This document shows, piece after piece, positions 26,356 to 35,304 of a stretch of DNA of 64,000 nucleotides. The position numbers were made by a program, and so were the translations under genes. The notes beneath the pieces were generated by a model. It was given only the letters and a program-made list of their open reading frames with translations, had not been told where the DNA came from and ran no database searches. How positions within the stretch are numbered: the stretch's first letter is position 1; each line of letters starts with the position of its first letter. Origin of the DNA: Xanthomonas sontii (GTDB lineage: Bacteria; Pseudomonadota; Gammaproteobacteria; Xanthomonadales; Xanthomonadaceae). The stretch is taken from the NCBI RefSeq assembly GCF_040529055.1, contig NZ_CP132342.1, positions 3,346,001 through 3,410,000 of the forward strand, in the 5' to 3' direction.

Positions 26356-27303
26356 ATGGCCCGCAAGCACTCCCACGACGAGCACGCCAACCACGAGGCA
26401 TGGGCCATCCCCTATGCCGACCTGATGACGTTGCTGCTCGCCTTCTTCGTGGTGATGTACGCGCTGTCCACGATCAACGAAGCCAAGTACCGGGTCATGG
26501 CAGACGCGATGAGCGCCGCGTTCGGCGGCACCCCGACGACCCTGCGTCCGGTGCAGGTCGGCGACCACGCGCTGCAGGGCCAGGGCGGCGAGCGGCCGAC
26601 CCCGATCAAGTCCAGCCCGGCGCTGACCCTGCCCGATCCCAACCGCCTGCCCTCGGGCAACGCGCAGCGCGGCGACGACCTGCGCGACGCGCAGCAGCTG
26701 CGACGCGCGCAGCGCCAGCTCGACAGCATCGCCGATCGCCTCGGCGCCGCGCTGGCGCCGCTGATCCAGAAGAAGCTGATCACCGTGCGCCGCGCCGGGC
26801 TGTGGATCGAAGTGGAGATCAACAGCGACATCCTGTTCGGCTCCGGCTCGGCCGCGCTCGACCAAAGCGCGCGCGCCACCCTGTCCGAACTGGCGCAGGT
26901 GCTGTCCGGCGTGCCCAACGGGGTGCGCGTGGAGGGCTACACCGACAACACCCCCATCGCCACCGCGCAGTTCCCCTCGAACTGGGAACTGTCGGCGGCG
27001 CGCGCGGCCAGCGTGGTCCACCTGTTCGCCGACCAGGGCCTGCAGCCCTCGCGGCTGTCGATGATCGGCTACGGCCAGTTCCGCCCGCGCGCCAGCAACG
27101 ACACGCCGGCCGGCCGCAACGCCAACCGCCGCGTGGTGCTGGTGATCCTGGCCGACTCCGGCGACAGCGGCGATGCGACGCCGTCGGCCTCCGATCGTTT
27201 GAGCGCCGGCGCCGCGCCGGCCACCCCGACACCCCCCGCCGCGGCGGCCCCCGGCAACGCCGGCGGCCCCCGCGCAGTACCTGCCATTGAAGGAGTCAAC
27301 TGA
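26356..27303 (+). CDS. motD: Flagellar stator protein MotD (MotB family)
   Basis: This 315-residue partner of MotC has one TM helix after a charged N-terminus, with the proton-binding Asp at residue 22 (PYADLMTLLLAFFVVMYAL). The periplasmic OmpA-like peptidoglycan-binding domain shows VEGYTDNTPIAT, NWELSAARAASVV and GYGQFRPRASNDTPAGRNANRRV. The Ala/Pro-rich C-terminal tail after residue 270 is unconserved. It overlaps parC by one base (TGATG). Confidence 0.93.
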   Translation: MARKHSHDEHANHEAWAIPYADLMTLLLAFFVVMYALSTINEAKYRVMADAMSAAFGGTPTTLRPVQVGDHALQGQGGERPTPIKSSPALTLPDPNRLPSGNAQRGDDLRDAQQLRRAQRQLDSIADRLGAALAPLIQKKLITVRRAGLWIEVEINSDILFGSGSAALDQSARATLSELAQVLSGVPNGVRVEGYTDNTPIATAQFPSNWELSAARAASVVHLFADQGLQPSRLSMIGYGQFRPRASNDTPAGRNANRRVVLVILADSGDSGDATPSASDRLSAGAAPATPTPPAAAAPGNAGGPRAVPAIEGVN

Positions 27304-28085
27304 TGCGCATCTGGGCGATCGCCAACCAGAAAGGTGGCGTGGGCAAGACCACCACCACGCTGGCCCTGGGCCGTGGGCTGGCCATGCTCGGGCACCGCGT
27401 GCTGATGCTCGATCTCGATCCGCACGCCTCGCTGACCCGGGCCTTCGACGTGCCGCAGGAACCGCAGCCGCCGGGCGTGCTCGACCTGTTCGCGACCCCG
27501 CCGGGCGAACTCGCCGCGCTGGCCCGCGACACCGCGGTCGAGCGTCTGAGCTTCGTCTGCGGGCAGACCGCGCTGGCCACGCTGGAACGGCGCAGCGCCA
27601 ACCAGCCCGGCCTGGGCCTGGCGCTGCAGCAGGCCATGGCCCGCCACGCCGGCCAGCACGACTACATCCTGCTCGACTGCCCGCCGACCCTGGGTCTGCT
27701 GATGATCAACGCGCTGGCGGCGGCCGACCGCGTGATCATCCCGACCCAGGCCGAGCCGCTGGCCCTGCACGGCCTGGCCAGCATGGTCCGCACCGTGGAC
27801 ATGGTCGAGCGCTCGCGGCGCCGGCCGCTGCCCGCCTCGATCCTGCCGACCCTGTTCGACAAGCGCACCCGCGCCGGCAACGAGACCCTGCGGCAGATGC
27901 AGGACAGCTACGGCGAGCGGGTGTGGGAAGACGCCATCCCGGTCGACACCAAGATCTGCAACGTCAAGGCGCTGACGGTGGCCGGCGTGCCGGGCGACTA
28001 CCCGGGCCGCGGCCTGGCCGCCTACCGCCGCGCGCTGGAATGGCTGATCGCCAGCGACGCCACGCCGATGGAGCAAGCCGCATGA
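27303..28085 (+). CDS. parC: ParA-like ATPase ParC (chemotaxis array positioning)
   Basis: This 260-residue ParA/Soj-family ATPase has deviant Walker A KGGVGKTTTT at residues 10-19, LMLDLDPHASLTRAF and ILLDCPPTLGLLMINAL. Standing between motD and a CheW-domain protein, it matches ParC of Vibrio, which places chemotaxis arrays at the flagellated pole and partitions them at division. An AAGGAG lies 7-8 bases before the ATG. It overlaps parP by four bases, so the two are coupled. Confidence 0.88.
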   Translation: MRIWAIANQKGGVGKTTTTLALGRGLAMLGHRVLMLDLDPHASLTRAFDVPQEPQPPGVLDLFATPPGELAALARDTAVERLSFVCGQTALATLERRSANQPGLGLALQQAMARHAGQHDYILLDCPPTLGLLMINALAAADRVIIPTQAEPLALHGLASMVRTVDMVERSRRRPLPASILPTLFDKRTRAGNETLRQMQDSYGERVWEDAIPVDTKICNVKALTVAGVPGDYPGRGLAAYRRALEWLIASDATPMEQAA

Positions 28086-29560
28086 GCACCCCCGGGATCA
28101 TCGACGATTATCTGGAAGGCCTGCTCCACGACGTGATCGCCGAGGAGCAGAAGGCCGTGCCGCCGAGCCCCGCGCCGGTCGCGGTCGCCGACGTGCAAGC
28201 GGACGCCGCGACGACGGCGCCCGCCCCGGCCGCAACCGGACCGACCCCGGAGCAGATCGCTGCCGCGGTCCTGGCCGAAGCCGACTCCGATCCGGCCCTG
28301 GCCGGCATCATGTCGCAGCAGGCGCTGGCGCCCGCACCGGCCGGTCCGACGCCCGAACAGATCGCCGCCGCGGTCCTGGCCGAAGCCGACTCCGATCCGG
28401 CCCTGGCCGGCATCATGTCGCAGCAGGCGCTGGCGCCCGCGCCGGCCGTTCCGACGCCCGAACAGATCGCCGCCGCGGTCCTGGCCGAAGCCGATTCCGA
28501 TCCGGCCCTGGCCGGCATCATGTCGCAGCAGGCGCTGGCGCCCGCGCCGGCCGGTCCGACGCCCGAACAGATCGCCGCCGCGGTCCTGGCCGAAGCCGAT
28601 TCCGATCCGGCCCTGGCCGGCATCATGTCGCAGCAGGCGCTCGCACCTGCGCCGGCCGGTCCGACGCCCGAACAGATCGCCGCCGCGGTCCTGGCCGAAG
28701 CCGATTCCGATCCGGCCCTGGCCGGCATCATGTCGCAGCAGGCGCTCGCACCTGCGCCGGCCGGCCCGACGCCCGAGCAAATCGCTGCCGCGGTGCTGGC
28801 CGAAGCCGATTCCGATCCGGCCCTGGCCGGCATCATGTCGCAAGCAGCACCGGCGCCCGCCGCGCTGACGCCGGCCCAGCAGGCCGAGCGCCAGGCCGAC
28901 CTGGACGCGGTCGCGGCGATGGAGCGGCAGCGTGCCGCCGTGCCGCGCGATCTGGCCGCCGAAGACGATGCCGCTGCCGCGCGCGCGGTCAAGCGTCCGC
29001 CGATGGCGGTGCCGCCGGAACGCCGCGCCGAAGCCAGCCGCGCCCAGGCCGCCGGCGCGAAGCTGCCGCCGAACCTGCAGGCCTTCATGGCACCGGCCGT
29101 GCCGCATGGCTCGGCCATCGCCCCCGAACGCCTGGCCGAGCGCCGCACCCGCTGGCTGCGCCTGCGCTGCGGCGAGCAGGCCTACGCCCTGGAACTGCTG
29201 AAGGTGCAGGAAGTGGTGCTGCCGGTGCCGCTGCTGGCGCTGCGCGGCACGCCGCCGGCCATGCTCGGCATCATGAACCTGCGCGGCCAGGTGGTGCCGG
29301 TGCTCGACCTCGGCGTGCACCTGGGCGCGGCGCCGATCGAGATGGACATGCAGACCCGGGTGGTGGTGCTGGAAGAGAATGGCGAGACCCTGGGCCTGCG
29401 CGTGTCCGCGGTGGAAGACGTGGCCAGCCTCAGCGACCAGCAGATCGAGCCGCCGGATAACGCCCGCATCTGCCGCATTTCCAACCATCTGTTCCGCGGC
29501 GTGGCGCGGCTGGCGCAGCAGCCGATGATCCTGCTCGACGCCGAGCAACTGCTGCACTGA
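28082..29560 (+). CDS. parP: ParP-like protein with tandem repeats and CheW-like domain
   Basis: This 492-residue protein has a short N-terminal helix (IIDDYLEGLLHDVIAEEQK), six copies of a 35-residue repeat (about residues 53-255), an Ala-rich linker and a C-terminal CheW-like domain (RWLRLRCGEQAYALELLKV, MLGIMNLRGQVVPVLDL, RVVVLEENGETLGLRVSAV). Vibrio ParP has the same plan: a Pro-rich N-terminus contacting ParC and a CheW-like AIF domain contacting CheA and receptors. The CheW-like domain and parC linkage support the name; the repeat region is unlike CheW and seems peculiar to this lineage. Confidence 0.85.
   Translation: MSTPGIIDDYLEGLLHDVIAEEQKAVPPSPAPVAVADVQADAATTAPAPAATGPTPEQIAAAVLAEADSDPALAGIMSQQALAPAPAGPTPEQIAAAVLAEADSDPALAGIMSQQALAPAPAVPTPEQIAAAVLAEADSDPALAGIMSQQALAPAPAGPTPEQIAAAVLAEADSDPALAGIMSQQALAPAPAGPTPEQIAAAVLAEADSDPALAGIMSQQALAPAPAGPTPEQIAAAVLAEADSDPALAGIMSQAAPAPAALTPAQQAERQADLDAVAAMERQRAAVPRDLAAEDDAAAARAVKRPPMAVPPERRAEASRAQAAGAKLPPNLQAFMAPAVPHGSAIAPERLAERRTRWLRLRCGEQAYALELLKVQEVVLPVPLLALRGTPPAMLGIMNLRGQVVPVLDLGVHLGAAPIEMDMQTRVVVLEENGETLGLRVSAVEDVASLSDQQIEPPDNARICRISNHLFRGVARLAQQPMILLDAEQLLH
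28238..28852 (+). repeat. Six tandem 105-bp in-frame repeats within parP
   Basis: Units begin at 28238, 28343, 28448, 28553, 28658 and 28763, exactly 105 bases apart; the last is shortened at its 3' end. Each encodes (G/V)PTPEQIAAAVLAEADS followed by DPALAGIMSQQALAPAPA. Differences between units are nearly all synonymous, apart from one Gly-to-Val. A unit length divisible by three means copy-number change would keep the frame. Confidence 0.95.
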
Positions 29561-29612
29561 CCCGGGCCGGCGGGCGGCAACTGGGAACGGTGCCGCACTT
29601 TCCAACCGCCGC

Positions 29613-29639
29613 TAAAGCTTTTCAGGCCACGGCCGTTAT
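29613..29639 (+). promoter_or_regulatory. Sigma-28 promoter for the STAS-cheY-cheA operon
   Basis: TAAAGCTT-N11-GCCGTTAT matches the FliA consensus TAAAGTTT-N11-GCCGATAA at 13 of 16 positions with the exact spacer. It lies about 30 bases before the first gene. Confidence 0.85.
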
Positions 29640-29669
29640 CTGCCATAGAACCATTGGTGCGGAGCAATG

Positions 29670-29978
29670 ATGAGCACAGTCCCCCTTGGCGAAGATCTCG
29701 GTATCGAGACCAGCGCCGACCTGAAACAACGCCTGACCGCGTTCCTTGCGTCGGACGACGTGCTGCGGCTGGACGCCGGCGAAGTCCGCCGCATCCATAC
29801 CGCATCCGTACAGGTGCTGTGCGCATTCGTCGATGCCCGTCGCAAGGACGGCAAGCGCACCGAATTCGAGGCCTGCAACGCCACCTTTCGCGACGCGGCA
29901 CGCCTGCTAGGGGTCAGCGAATCGCTGGGCCTTCCTGCAACCCCTGACAATCTGAAATCTGTGGAGAACGCGGCATGA
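29670..29978 (+). CDS. STAS-domain protein of the chemotaxis operon
   Basis: This 102-residue protein is one STAS domain of the anti-sigma-factor antagonist type (LGIETSADLKQRLTAFLA, LRLDAGEVRRIHTASVQVL). The segment IHTASVQVL sits where SpoIIAA-like proteins carry D-S-S-G around the phospho-Ser; Thr/Ser are present but the Gly is not, so phosphorylation is uncertain. GGAG at 29661-29664 fits the second of two adjacent ATGs (29670; the other is 29667). It is coupled to cheY by an ATGA overlap, suggesting a role in the CheY/CheA pathway, unproven. Confidence 0.82.
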   Translation: MSTVPLGEDLGIETSADLKQRLTAFLASDDVLRLDAGEVRRIHTASVQVLCAFVDARRKDGKRTEFEACNATFRDAARLLGVSESLGLPATPDNLKSVENAA

Positions 29979-30340
29979 GCGCACGTATCTTGGTAGTGGA
30001 CGATTCGGCGTCGATGCGCCAGATGGTCTCCTTCGCCCTCACCTCGGCCGGCTTTGCCGTCGAAGAAGCCGAAGACGGCGCGGTCGCGCTGGGCCGCGCC
30101 AAGGGCCAGCGCTTCAACGCGGTGGTCACCGACGTCAACATGCCGAACATGGACGGCATCACCCTGATCCGCGAACTGCGGCAGCTGCCGGACTACAAGT
30201 TCACCCCGATGCTGATGCTGACCACCGAGTCGGCGGCGGAGAAGAAGTCCGAGGGCAAGGCGGCCGGTGCGACCGGCTGGCTGGTCAAGCCGTTCAATCC
30301 CGAACAGCTGATCGCCACCGTCCAGAAAGTCCTGGGCTGA
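29975..30340 (+). CDS. Response regulator, CheY family (second copy)
   Basis: This 121-residue receiver domain has acidic pair D9-D10 (ILVVDDSAS), phospho-acceptor D53 (VVTDVNMPNMD), a Thr in LMLTTES and the Lys of WLVKPFNPEQL. It differs from the CheY at 22511 in the alpha4 region (TTESAAEKKSEGKAAG), so it probably contacts other partners or acts as a phosphate sink for the CheA downstream. It lies between the STAS gene and cheA2. Confidence 0.93.
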   Translation: MSARILVVDDSASMRQMVSFALTSAGFAVEEAEDGAVALGRAKGQRFNAVVTDVNMPNMDGITLIRELRQLPDYKFTPMLMLTTESAAEKKSEGKAAGATGWLVKPFNPEQLIATVQKVLG

Positions 30341-30371
30341 TCCCTTCCCTCCTTTTCCGGATTCCCGCCCC

Positions 30372-32375
30372 ATGAGCATGGACCTGCAACGTTTCCACGC
30401 CACCTTCTTCGAGGAAAGCCGCGAAGGGCTGGACGCGATGGAAGCCGGATTGCTGTCGCTGGAAGAAGGCAATCGCGACCCCGAGACCATCAACTCGGTG
30501 TTCCGCGCCGCGCACTCGATCAAGGGCGGCGCCGCCACCTTCGGTTTCGAGGCGATGGCCGGCCTCACCCACGTGCTGGAGACGCTGCTCGACGAGCTGC
30601 GCGCCGGCAAGCGCGAAGTCGAAGCGCACGCGATCGACGCCATCCTCGGCTCGGTGGACGTGCTGCGCGCCCTGCTGCGCGAAGCCGAACACGGCGTCCC
30701 GGCCGATCCGGCCGCGGTCAAGGCCGTGCACGAGCGCCTGCAGCACGCGTTGAACGGCGGCCCGGCCGCGCCCACCGTCGCCACCCCGGCGGCGAACCAG
30801 CCGGCCGAGCCGGAAGCCTGGCAGATCGGCTTCACTCCGGCGCCGTCGCTGTTCATGAGCGGCAACGACCCGCTGCGCATCATCCGCGAACTCGAACACC
30901 TCGGTCCGCTGCAGGTCGCCTGCCGCAGCACGCGCCTGCCCGGCTTCGCCGAACTCGATCCGCTCGAGGCCTACCTGGCCTGGGACCTGGGCCTGGTCGG
31001 CAAGATCCCGCGCAGCGCGATCGAAGACACCTTCGCCTGGGTCATCGACGATTGCGAACTGGAGATCCGTCCGGTGCCTCCGCCGAGCCTGGCCACCGCG
31101 CCGGCGCCGGTGCTGACCGCGCCGCCGACCGCCGCCACCGCGGCGCCGGCCGCTGCCGTGGCCGCGAATGCGCCGGCGGGCAATGCCGCGGCCGCGCACG
31201 AAGCGGAAAGCTCGATCCGCGTCAGCGTCGACAAGGTCGACGCGCTGATCAACCTGGTCGGCGAACTGGTCATCACCCAGGCCATGCTCAAGCAGGTCTC
31301 CACCGGCCTGGACCAGGCCGTGGCCGAGCGCCTGTTCGCCGGCCTGGACCTGCTCGAACGCAACACCCGCGACCTGCAGGAAGCGGTGATCGGCGTGCGC
31401 ATGCTGCCGGTGGACGCGGTGTTCCGCCGCTTCCCGCGCCTGGTCCGCGACCTCTCCACCCGCCTCGGCAAGCAGGTGCGCCTGCGCACGATCGGCGAGG
31501 GCACCGAGCTGGACAAGGGCCTGATCGAGAAGATCGCCGATCCGCTGGTGCACCTGGTACGCAACTCGATCGACCACGGCCTGGAACTGCCGGAGGCGCG
31601 CCGCGCCGCCGGCAAGGACGAGACCGGCACCATCACCCTGGCGGCCTCGCACCAGGGCGGCCACATCGTCATCGAAGTCAGCGACGACGGCGCCGGCCTC
31701 AACCGCAACCGCATCCTGGCCAAGGCCGCCGAACGCGGCATCGCCGTGCCGGACAACCCGAGCGATGCGCAGGTCTGGGACCTGATCTTCGCCCCGGGCT
31801 TCTCCACCGCCGACGCGGTCACCGATCTGTCCGGCCGTGGCGTCGGCATGGACGTGGTCCGCCGCAACATCCAGGGCCTGGGCGGCGAAGTGCAGCTGGA
31901 AAGCGAATCCGGCCGTGGCACCCGCGTGCTGATCCGCCTGCCGCTGACCCTGGCGATCCTCGACGGCATGACCGTGGCGGTGTCGGGCGAAACCCTGATC
32001 CTGCCGCTGGCCTACGTCATCGAGGCGCTGCAGCCCAAGGCCGACGACATCCGCACCATGGCCGGCGAAGGCCGCGTGCTGCGGGTCCGTGGCGAGTACC
32101 TGCCGATCCTCTCGCTCAGCGACTCCTACGGCTTCGGCCGCATCGAGCAGAGCGAAGAACCGCTGGTGGTCGTGGTCGAGGCCGACGGGCAGAAGCTGGC
32201 GCTGGAAGTGGACGAACTGATCGGCCAGCAGCAGGTGGTGGTCAAGAACATCGAGAACAACTACCGGCGCATCAGCGGCATCTCCGGCGCCACCATCCTC
32301 GGCGACGGCCGCGTCGCCCTGATCGTGGACATCGGTGGCCTGGTCCGCTCGCTGCGGGTGCAGCAGGCGGCCTGA
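30372..32375 (+). CDS. Chemotaxis histidine kinase CheA (second copy, with P2)
   Basis: This 667-residue kinase has HPt with phospho-His at residue 48 (FRAAHSIKGGAATFGFEAM), then a P2-like CheY-binding domain (WQIGFTPAPSLFMSGNDPLRII through LEIRPV). P3 (ALINLVGELVITQAMLKQV), P4 (LVHLVRNSIDHGLE, VSDDGAGLN, GRGVGMDVV) and a CheW-like P5 follow. It retains P2, unlike the CheA at 23520. It is the last gene of a sigma-28 operon and ends at a strong terminator just before the receptor array, so it is the likely kinase partner for many of these receptors. Confidence 0.95.
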   Translation: MSMDLQRFHATFFEESREGLDAMEAGLLSLEEGNRDPETINSVFRAAHSIKGGAATFGFEAMAGLTHVLETLLDELRAGKREVEAHAIDAILGSVDVLRALLREAEHGVPADPAAVKAVHERLQHALNGGPAAPTVATPAANQPAEPEAWQIGFTPAPSLFMSGNDPLRIIRELEHLGPLQVACRSTRLPGFAELDPLEAYLAWDLGLVGKIPRSAIEDTFAWVIDDCELEIRPVPPPSLATAPAPVLTAPPTAATAAPAAAVAANAPAGNAAAAHEAESSIRVSVDKVDALINLVGELVITQAMLKQVSTGLDQAVAERLFAGLDLLERNTRDLQEAVIGVRMLPVDAVFRRFPRLVRDLSTRLGKQVRLRTIGEGTELDKGLIEKIADPLVHLVRNSIDHGLELPEARRAAGKDETGTITLAASHQGGHIVIEVSDDGAGLNRNRILAKAAERGIAVPDNPSDAQVWDLIFAPGFSTADAVTDLSGRGVGMDVVRRNIQGLGGEVQLESESGRGTRVLIRLPLTLAILDGMTVAVSGETLILPLAYVIEALQPKADDIRTMAGEGRVLRVRGEYLPILSLSDSYGFGRIEQSEEPLVVVVEADGQKLALEVDELIGQQQVVVKNIENNYRRISGISGATILGDGRVALIVDIGGLVRSLRVQQAA

Positions 32376-32407
32376 CCGCCCCGTCCTCCGGCGTCACACC
32401 ACACATG

Positions 32408-32437
32408 AGCCCCGGCAGCGATGCCGGGGCTTTTTGT
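32408..32437 (+). terminator. Rho-independent terminator after cheA2
   Basis: A perfect 10-bp stem AGCCCCGGCA / TGCCGGGGCT with loop GCGA is followed by TTTTGTTT. Confidence 0.92.
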
Positions 32438-32559
32438 TTGCGGTGCGCGCTGCAGATCGGCGTCTCTGCGTACATCGCCGCCAAAAACGGGGCGACGCGC
32501 GCTGCACGCAGATGCCTCCAAGCGGCCCGCCATCCGACCTGCACACTGCAACGCGGCCC

Positions 32560-32586
32560 TAAAGAAAACGCCATGATTGCCGATGC
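32560..32586 (+). promoter_or_regulatory. Sigma-28 promoter for mcp1
   Basis: TAAAGAAA-N11-GCCGATGC. The predicted transcription start is near 32593, giving a leader of about 275 bases before the ATG. The rest of the cheA2-mcp1 gap (32438-32559) holds no visible gene. Confidence 0.85.
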
Positions 32587-32590
32587 ACAT

Positions 32591-32714
32591 TGAGCGCACA
32601 GTTTTTGTCTACATGTGCGTGCCGGTCACACCTGGGGAGGTGGAACCGGCGCTTCAGGGGAGCGATCGGAGGAGCTGCCGGTCGCTGAAGCCGTGCCGCA
32701 GCAACGGGGAAAAC
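32591..32714 (+). ncRNA. Conserved structured 5' leader of mcp1 (candidate cis-regulatory RNA)
   Basis: This leader shares blocks, in order, with that of mcp2: GAGCGCAC, TTTTTGTCTACA, GTGCGTGCCG, CCTGGGGAGG, GCGCTTCAG, GATCGG/GCTGAAG and ACGGGGAAA. Stem 1 pairs GCCGGT (32621-32626) with ACCGGC (32645-32650), with an inner helix CACC/GGTG and apical loop TGGGGA. Stem 2 is GCTTC (32651-32655) with GAAGC (32687-32691), closed over AGCGATCGG/CCGGTCGCT. No known riboswitch class is recognised. Several GGA and GGGG motifs sit in loops, suggesting RsmA or small-RNA contact. Confidence 0.55.
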
Positions 32715-32866
32715 GGGTCGTGTGTCGTGTTTGCGTGGCTTGAGCGCAAGTTTTCGCATGCCTCTCGCCTGTTTTACGCACTTCATCACAGATGAAACCA
32801 GCATTACGACCGGTTTTCCCTGGTACCGACCACGCCGTGACTCGTCCATTTTCAGGGGGTTCCAAC

Positions 32867-35107
32867 ATGACGTCGCTCTTGCAACGCTACAACGTGGGCC
32901 GCCGCCTCGGCGGCGCGTTCGGCCTATTGATCCTGCTGTCCTGCCTGCTGGTCGCGGCCGGCCTGCTGTCCATGTCGCGGGCGCGGAACGAGCTGGACCG
33001 CATCGTCAAGATCAACGTCGAGAAGATCCGCATCAGCAACGGCATGCTGGACGACAACGCCAACATCCTGGTCGCGCTCGGCACCTTGGCAACGGTGAGC
33101 AGCGAACAGCTCAACCGGGAAGCACTGGAAGAAATCAAGCAACATCGCGCGCACTACATGGAGATGCGCAGGCAACTCGATGCGTTTCCGGCCACCAGCG
33201 AACGCATCCGCACGCTGCGCGCGCAGATCGATGCGCAACGGGCGGTCGCAGGCAAGCTCAACGATCAGGTGATTGCGCTAGGCACGGCCAATCGCAACGA
33301 CGAAGCGCAAGCCCTATTGAACGAAAAGGCGCGACCGGCCACCGCCGCCTGGCAGGCCAAGATTCGGGAAAACGCCGATATCCAGGACGCGCAGATGAAG
33401 AAGGCCTATGCCACGGCCACCGAGGCGATGACCGATGGCCGCAACATGCTGCTCGGCGGCGGCCTGGCCGTGCTGATCGTCAGTGGCCTGCTGGCCTGGA
33501 CCATCACCCGCAGCCTGACCGGACCGCTGAACCAGGCCACCCGCGCCGCCGAAGCCATTGCCGATGGACGCCTGGACAACGACGTGGCCACCGAGGCACG
33601 CGACGAACCCGGCCGCCTGCTGCTGGCCATGGACCGCATGCAGACCCAGTTGCAGCGCTTCTCCAGCGAAACCGCGCTGATGATCGAACTGCATGCCGAC
33701 AAGGACGTGACCCACCGCATGCCGCAGGACTTCCCCGGCGTGTACGGCGAGCTGAGCAAGGGCATCAACACCATGATGTTCGAGCATCTGGACGCCATCG
33801 TCGACGCCATCGGCGTGCTCAACGAATACGCCAACGGCGACCTGCGCCGCGACGCCCGGCGCCTGCCCGGTAGCCGCGCGGTGCTGCACGAGTCGATGGA
33901 TGCGGCCAAGGCCAGCCTGTTGGCGATCAACACCGAGATCAAGCGTCTGGCCGCGGCCGCCGCCGCCGGCGACTTCAGCGCCCGCGGCGATGCTGCGCAC
34001 TTCCAGCACGATTTCCGGCTGATGGTGCAGGACCTCAACGCGATGATGGAGGTCAGCGACCACAACCTGGGCAAGCTGTCGGCCTTGCTGCAGTCCATCG
34101 CCGCCGGCGACCTCACCGCGCGCATGGAAGGCGAGTTCCACGGCGTGTTCGCCACCATGCGCGACGACGCCAACGCCACCGTCGAACAACTGACCGGCAT
34201 CGTCGGTCGCATCCAGACCGCGGCGGTCAGCATCAACGCGGCCTCGACCGAGATCGCCGCCGGCAACGACGACCTGTCGCGCCGCACCGAGCAGCAGGCG
34301 GCGAGCCTGGAAGAGACCGCTGCGTCGATGGAGGAGCTGACCTCCACCGTGAAGCAGAATGCCGAGCACGCGCGCCAGGCCAACCAGTTGGCAGCAGGTG
34401 CCGCCTCGGTGGCCTCGCAAGGCGGCAGCGTGGTCGGCCAGGTGGTCGAAACCATGAGCGGCATCGAGGCCTCGTCGAAGAAGATCGCCGACATCATCGG
34501 CGTGATCGACGGCATCGCCTTCCAGACCAACATCCTGGCACTCAACGCGGCGGTGGAAGCGGCGCGCGCCGGCGACCAGGGTCGCGGCTTCGCGGTGGTC
34601 GCCAGCGAGGTGCGGACCCTGGCCCAGCGTTCCTCGAATGCGGCCAGGGAGATCAAGAGCCTGATCGACGACTCGGTGGACCAGGTGGCCAATGGCTCGA
34701 CCCTGGTACGCCAGGCCGGCGAGACCATGGCCGAGATCGTGGCCTCGGTACAGCGCGTCACCGACATCATGGGCGAGATCTCGGCGGCCTCGCAGGAGCA
34801 GGCGTCGGGGATCGAGCAGGTCAACCAGACCGTCACCCAGATGGACGAGACCACCCAGCAGAATGCCGCCCTGGTGGAAGAGGCCACCGCCGCCGCGCGC
34901 TCGATGGAGGAACAGGCCACGCAGTTGCAGGACGCGGTGGCCGTGTTCAAGTTGGATACCCTGCCGGCGATCGCATCGATCGCGGTCGCGTCGACGGCCC
35001 GCCCCGCCCCACGCAGCGTGCCGTCTGCGCCGCCACGCAAGCCGCGGCCGGCGCCGCAGTCCGTTGCGCTTGCCCAGGCGGCCAGCAGCGACTGGCAGGA
35101 GTTCTGA
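32867..35107 (+). CDS. Methyl-accepting chemotaxis protein 1 (four-helix sensor, tandem HAMP)
   Basis: This 746-residue receptor has TM1 near 15-36 ([19 protein letters not shown]), a ~150-residue periplasmic four-helix-bundle domain and TM2 near 190-210. The linker shows HAMP-like units ([42 protein letters not shown]), and the methyl-accepting domain has the tip [18 protein letters not shown]. The C-terminus DWQEF matches the CheR-tethering pentapeptide (xWxxF). The ATG at 32867 follows GGGGG; an earlier in-frame ATG at 32792 lies in the leader. The linker is the [15 protein letters not shown] type shared with mcp7 and mcp8. Confidence 0.93.
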   Translation: MTSLLQRYNVGRRLGGAFGLLILLSCLLVAAGLLSMSRARNELDRIVKINVEKIRISNGMLDDNANILVALGTLATVSSEQLNREALEEIKQHRAHYMEMRRQLDAFPATSERIRTLRAQIDAQRAVAGKLNDQVIALGTANRNDEAQALLNEKARPATAAWQAKIRENADIQDAQMKKAYATATEAMTDGRNMLLGGGLAVLIVSGLLAWTITRSLTGPLNQATRAAEAIADGRLDNDVATEARDEPGRLLLAMDRMQTQLQRFSSETALMIELHADKDVTHRMPQDFPGVYGELSKGINTMMFEHLDAIVDAIGVLNEYANGDLRRDARRLPGSRAVLHESMDAAKASLLAINTEIKRLAAAAAAGDFSARGDAAHFQHDFRLMVQDLNAMMEVSDHNLGKLSALLQSIAAGDLTARMEGEFHGVFATMRDDANATVEQLTGIVGRIQTAAVSINAASTEIAAGNDDLSRRTEQQAASLEETAASMEELTSTVKQNAEHARQANQLAAGAASVASQGGSVVGQVVETMSGIEASSKKIADIIGVIDGIAFQTNILALNAAVEAARAGDQGRGFAVVASEVRTLAQRSSNAAREIKSLIDDSVDQVANGSTLVRQAGETMAEIVASVQRVTDIMGEISAASQEQASGIEQVNQTVTQMDETTQQNAALVEEATAAARSMEEQATQLQDAVAVFKLDTLPAIASIAVASTARPAPRSVPSAPPRKPRPAPQSVALAQAASSDWQEF

Positions 35108-35132
35108 GTCCTCGCCCCAGTCGCGTCGATGC

Positions 35133-35155
35133 GCGGCCGTGCACTGCACGGCCGC
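35133..35155 (+). terminator. Hairpin without T-tract after mcp1
   Basis: A perfect 11-bp inverted repeat GCGGCCGTGCA / TGCACGGCCGC lies 26 bases after the stop. No T-run follows, so it may be a U-less terminator or a 3'-end stabiliser. Confidence 0.5.
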
Positions 35156-35272
35156 TCGATAGGCGATGCCGCGATGTCGGTGCGCGGCAGCCAGGCTGGC
35201 TGGCTGGCGCCCGCATCGTCTCCATCGACGCGGCGTACGGCAACCACTGCCGGCACGACCGCACTGAGGCGC

Positions 35273-35299
35273 TCAAGAATCTCCTGCGCCTGTCGATAC
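35273..35299 (+). promoter_or_regulatory. Sigma-28 promoter for mcp2
   Basis: TCAAGAAT-N11-GTCGATAC. The predicted start is near 35306, giving an unusually long leader of about 545 bases. Confidence 0.82.
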
Positions 35300-35304
35300 C
35301 AAAT

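Noticed and set aside
28238-28852. CRISPR array
   Set aside because: The repeats are contiguous 105-bp coding units without spacers, in frame within parP.
32591-32714. c-di-GMP-I riboswitch ahead of mcp1
   Set aside because: The GCGCACAG start looks slightly similar, but the conserved GCAAAGCC and the GAAA tetraloop/receptor segments of that class are missing.
32577-32795. Leader peptide in the mcp1 leader sharing IERT(V/L)FVY with the mcp2 leader
   Set aside because: Its start codon lies inside or upstream of the -10 box, so it would not be on the sigma-28 transcript. The similarity is explained by the shared RNA box.
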